Program-made: the position numbers and the translations under genes
Assembly (NCBI GenBank): GCA_030039655.1
Contig: JASHVC010000188.1
Location: forward strand, 1-5,425
DNA length: 5,425 bases
Source: Xanthobacteraceae bacterium
GTDB taxonomy: Bacteria > Pseudomonadota > Alphaproteobacteria > Rhizobiales > Xanthobacteraceae
Reading direction: 5' to 3'
The notes under the pieces: generated by a model
Seen by the model: the letters and a program-made list of their open reading frames with translations, nothing else
Databases searched by the model: none
Told to the model about the DNA's origin: nothing
Shown here: positions 4,792 through 5,425 of the stretch, one piece after another
How positions within the stretch are numbered: the stretch's first letter is position 1
Layout of the letters: each line of letters starts with the position of its first letter

Positions 4792-5425
4792 CTATGGCGA
4801 AGAGGCAACGAGCGCATCCGTCACCTTCAGTGCTCCCACCTCGATACCATTCCAATTCCGCAGCATCGGCGTCACGAAACGCGCGAGCGATGCACGTTCG
4901 GAGGTTTCGAGACGTAGGAAGCGAGCGATGATGGCCGCGATGACGGCTTCGGCCGCACGTCCGGCGCCGTCATCGCATTTAACGGCAATGCCGAGCCCAA
5001 GCTCTGGCAGCGCGCCGCAATAAACGCCCTCGGCGCCGGTCTTCACAAACGCCCGCGCGCCGAGGAGCTTCATGATCTCGGTGCAGAAGCGCCCGGTGCC
5101 GGCAACGTACCAAGGGTTTTCCACACAGGCGATGCGTAGACGCGCGCCGGCATCAGCGCGCTCGCGCTGCAGCCCGTGGCCGGTGCAGAATTTGGCGAAA
5201 GCAAGCGCGAGATTTTTGAGCGGGATCGCCCAGGTGGGGACTGAACAGCCGTCGATCGCACACAAATCGGGACTTAAGGTCGTGCCGGTCAGGTCTTCAA
5301 GCACGCCGCGCACTCTCTGCTGCACCGGATGCTCGGGGCGCCAATAGCCGACGTGATCGATCCCCATGGCGCAAGCGAGACATAGAAAGCCCGCGTGCTT
5401 GCCCGAGCAATTGTTGTGCAGCGCC
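4792..5425 (-). CDS. R. etli-type L-asparaginase, C-terminal part (cut by window edge)
   Basis: 210 codons in frame to TAG 4792-4794, entering from the right edge without a start. The internal ATG at 5365-5367 is not the start: the upstream codons read LHNNCSGKHAGFLCLACAMG, a hallmark of this family. These enzymes hydrolyse L-asparagine to aspartate and ammonia and are unrelated to E. coli-type asparaginases, having a penicillin-binding/glutaminase-like fold. The zinc site known in R. etli (Cys135, Lys138, Cys189) is recognisable as C6 and K9 of the visible part (in CSGK) and C60 (in IDGCSVP). The 54-residue spacing of the cysteines matches. A KTGAEG segment (visible residues 128-133) probably carries the active-site lysine of the KTG type. 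The N-terminal Ser-x-x-Lys motif lies outside the window. Nothing looks broken in the visible part. Confidence 0.93.
   Translation of the reverse strand, partial: ALHNNCSGKHAGFLCLACAMGIDHVGYWRPEHPVQQRVRGVLEDLTGTTLSPDLCAIDGCSVPTWAIPLKNLALAFAKFCTGHGLQRERADAGARLRIACVENPWYVAGTGRFCTEIMKLLGARAFVKTGAEGVYCGALPELGLGIAVKCDDGAGRAAEAVIAAIIARFLRLETSERASLARFVTPMLRNWNGIEVGALKVTDALVASSP

Overview
The window looks like chromosomal DNA from an alphaproteobacterium, most likely of the Hyphomicrobiales (rhizobial) group. The basis is GC-rich DNA with strong G/C bias at third codon positions, dense gene packing, and the protein types present: a Rhizobium etli-type L-asparaginase, a CsbD-like stress protein, MeaB, and a pirin of alphaproteobacterial style. 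No mobile element, RNA gene, CRISPR array or phage gene is visible. The genus is not determinable from the sequence alone.

Layout, left to right. Positions 1-318 hold the N-terminal part of a minus-strand protein that reads like a GNAT acetyltransferase and is cut by the left edge. Positions 319-509 have no convincing gene, but an orphan plus-strand reading frame (335-508) ends one base from the next gene's stop. Positions 510-998 (minus) encode a single-domain cupin. Positions 999-1248 are a divergent control region with a plausible promoter for the cupin and two inverted repeats. Positions 1249-2169 (plus) encode pirin, a two-domain cupin protein. Positions 2184-2393 (minus) encode a CsbD-family small protein. 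After a 207-base divergent gap comes a plus-strand run: a predicted lipoprotein of unknown function (2601-3140), the GTPase MeaB (3169-4161) and pyroglutamyl-peptidase I (4166-4789). The right edge (4792-5425, minus) holds the C-terminal two thirds or so of an R. etli-type L-asparaginase.

The genes are mostly housekeeping or accessory metabolism rather than one system. MeaB supports methylmalonyl-CoA mutase in propionyl-CoA breakdown. Pyroglutamyl-peptidase and asparaginase are both nitrogen and amino-acid salvage enzymes but are transcribed convergently. The head-to-head pair of cupin proteins shares a repeat-containing control region and may be co-regulated. I found no strong evidence for a previously undescribed system. 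The most unusual signals are the GCCAA/TTGGC repeats between the two cupin genes, the orphan coding-like frame at 335-508, an arginine-rich segment in the pyroglutamyl-peptidase, and the uncharacterised lipoprotein next to meaB.
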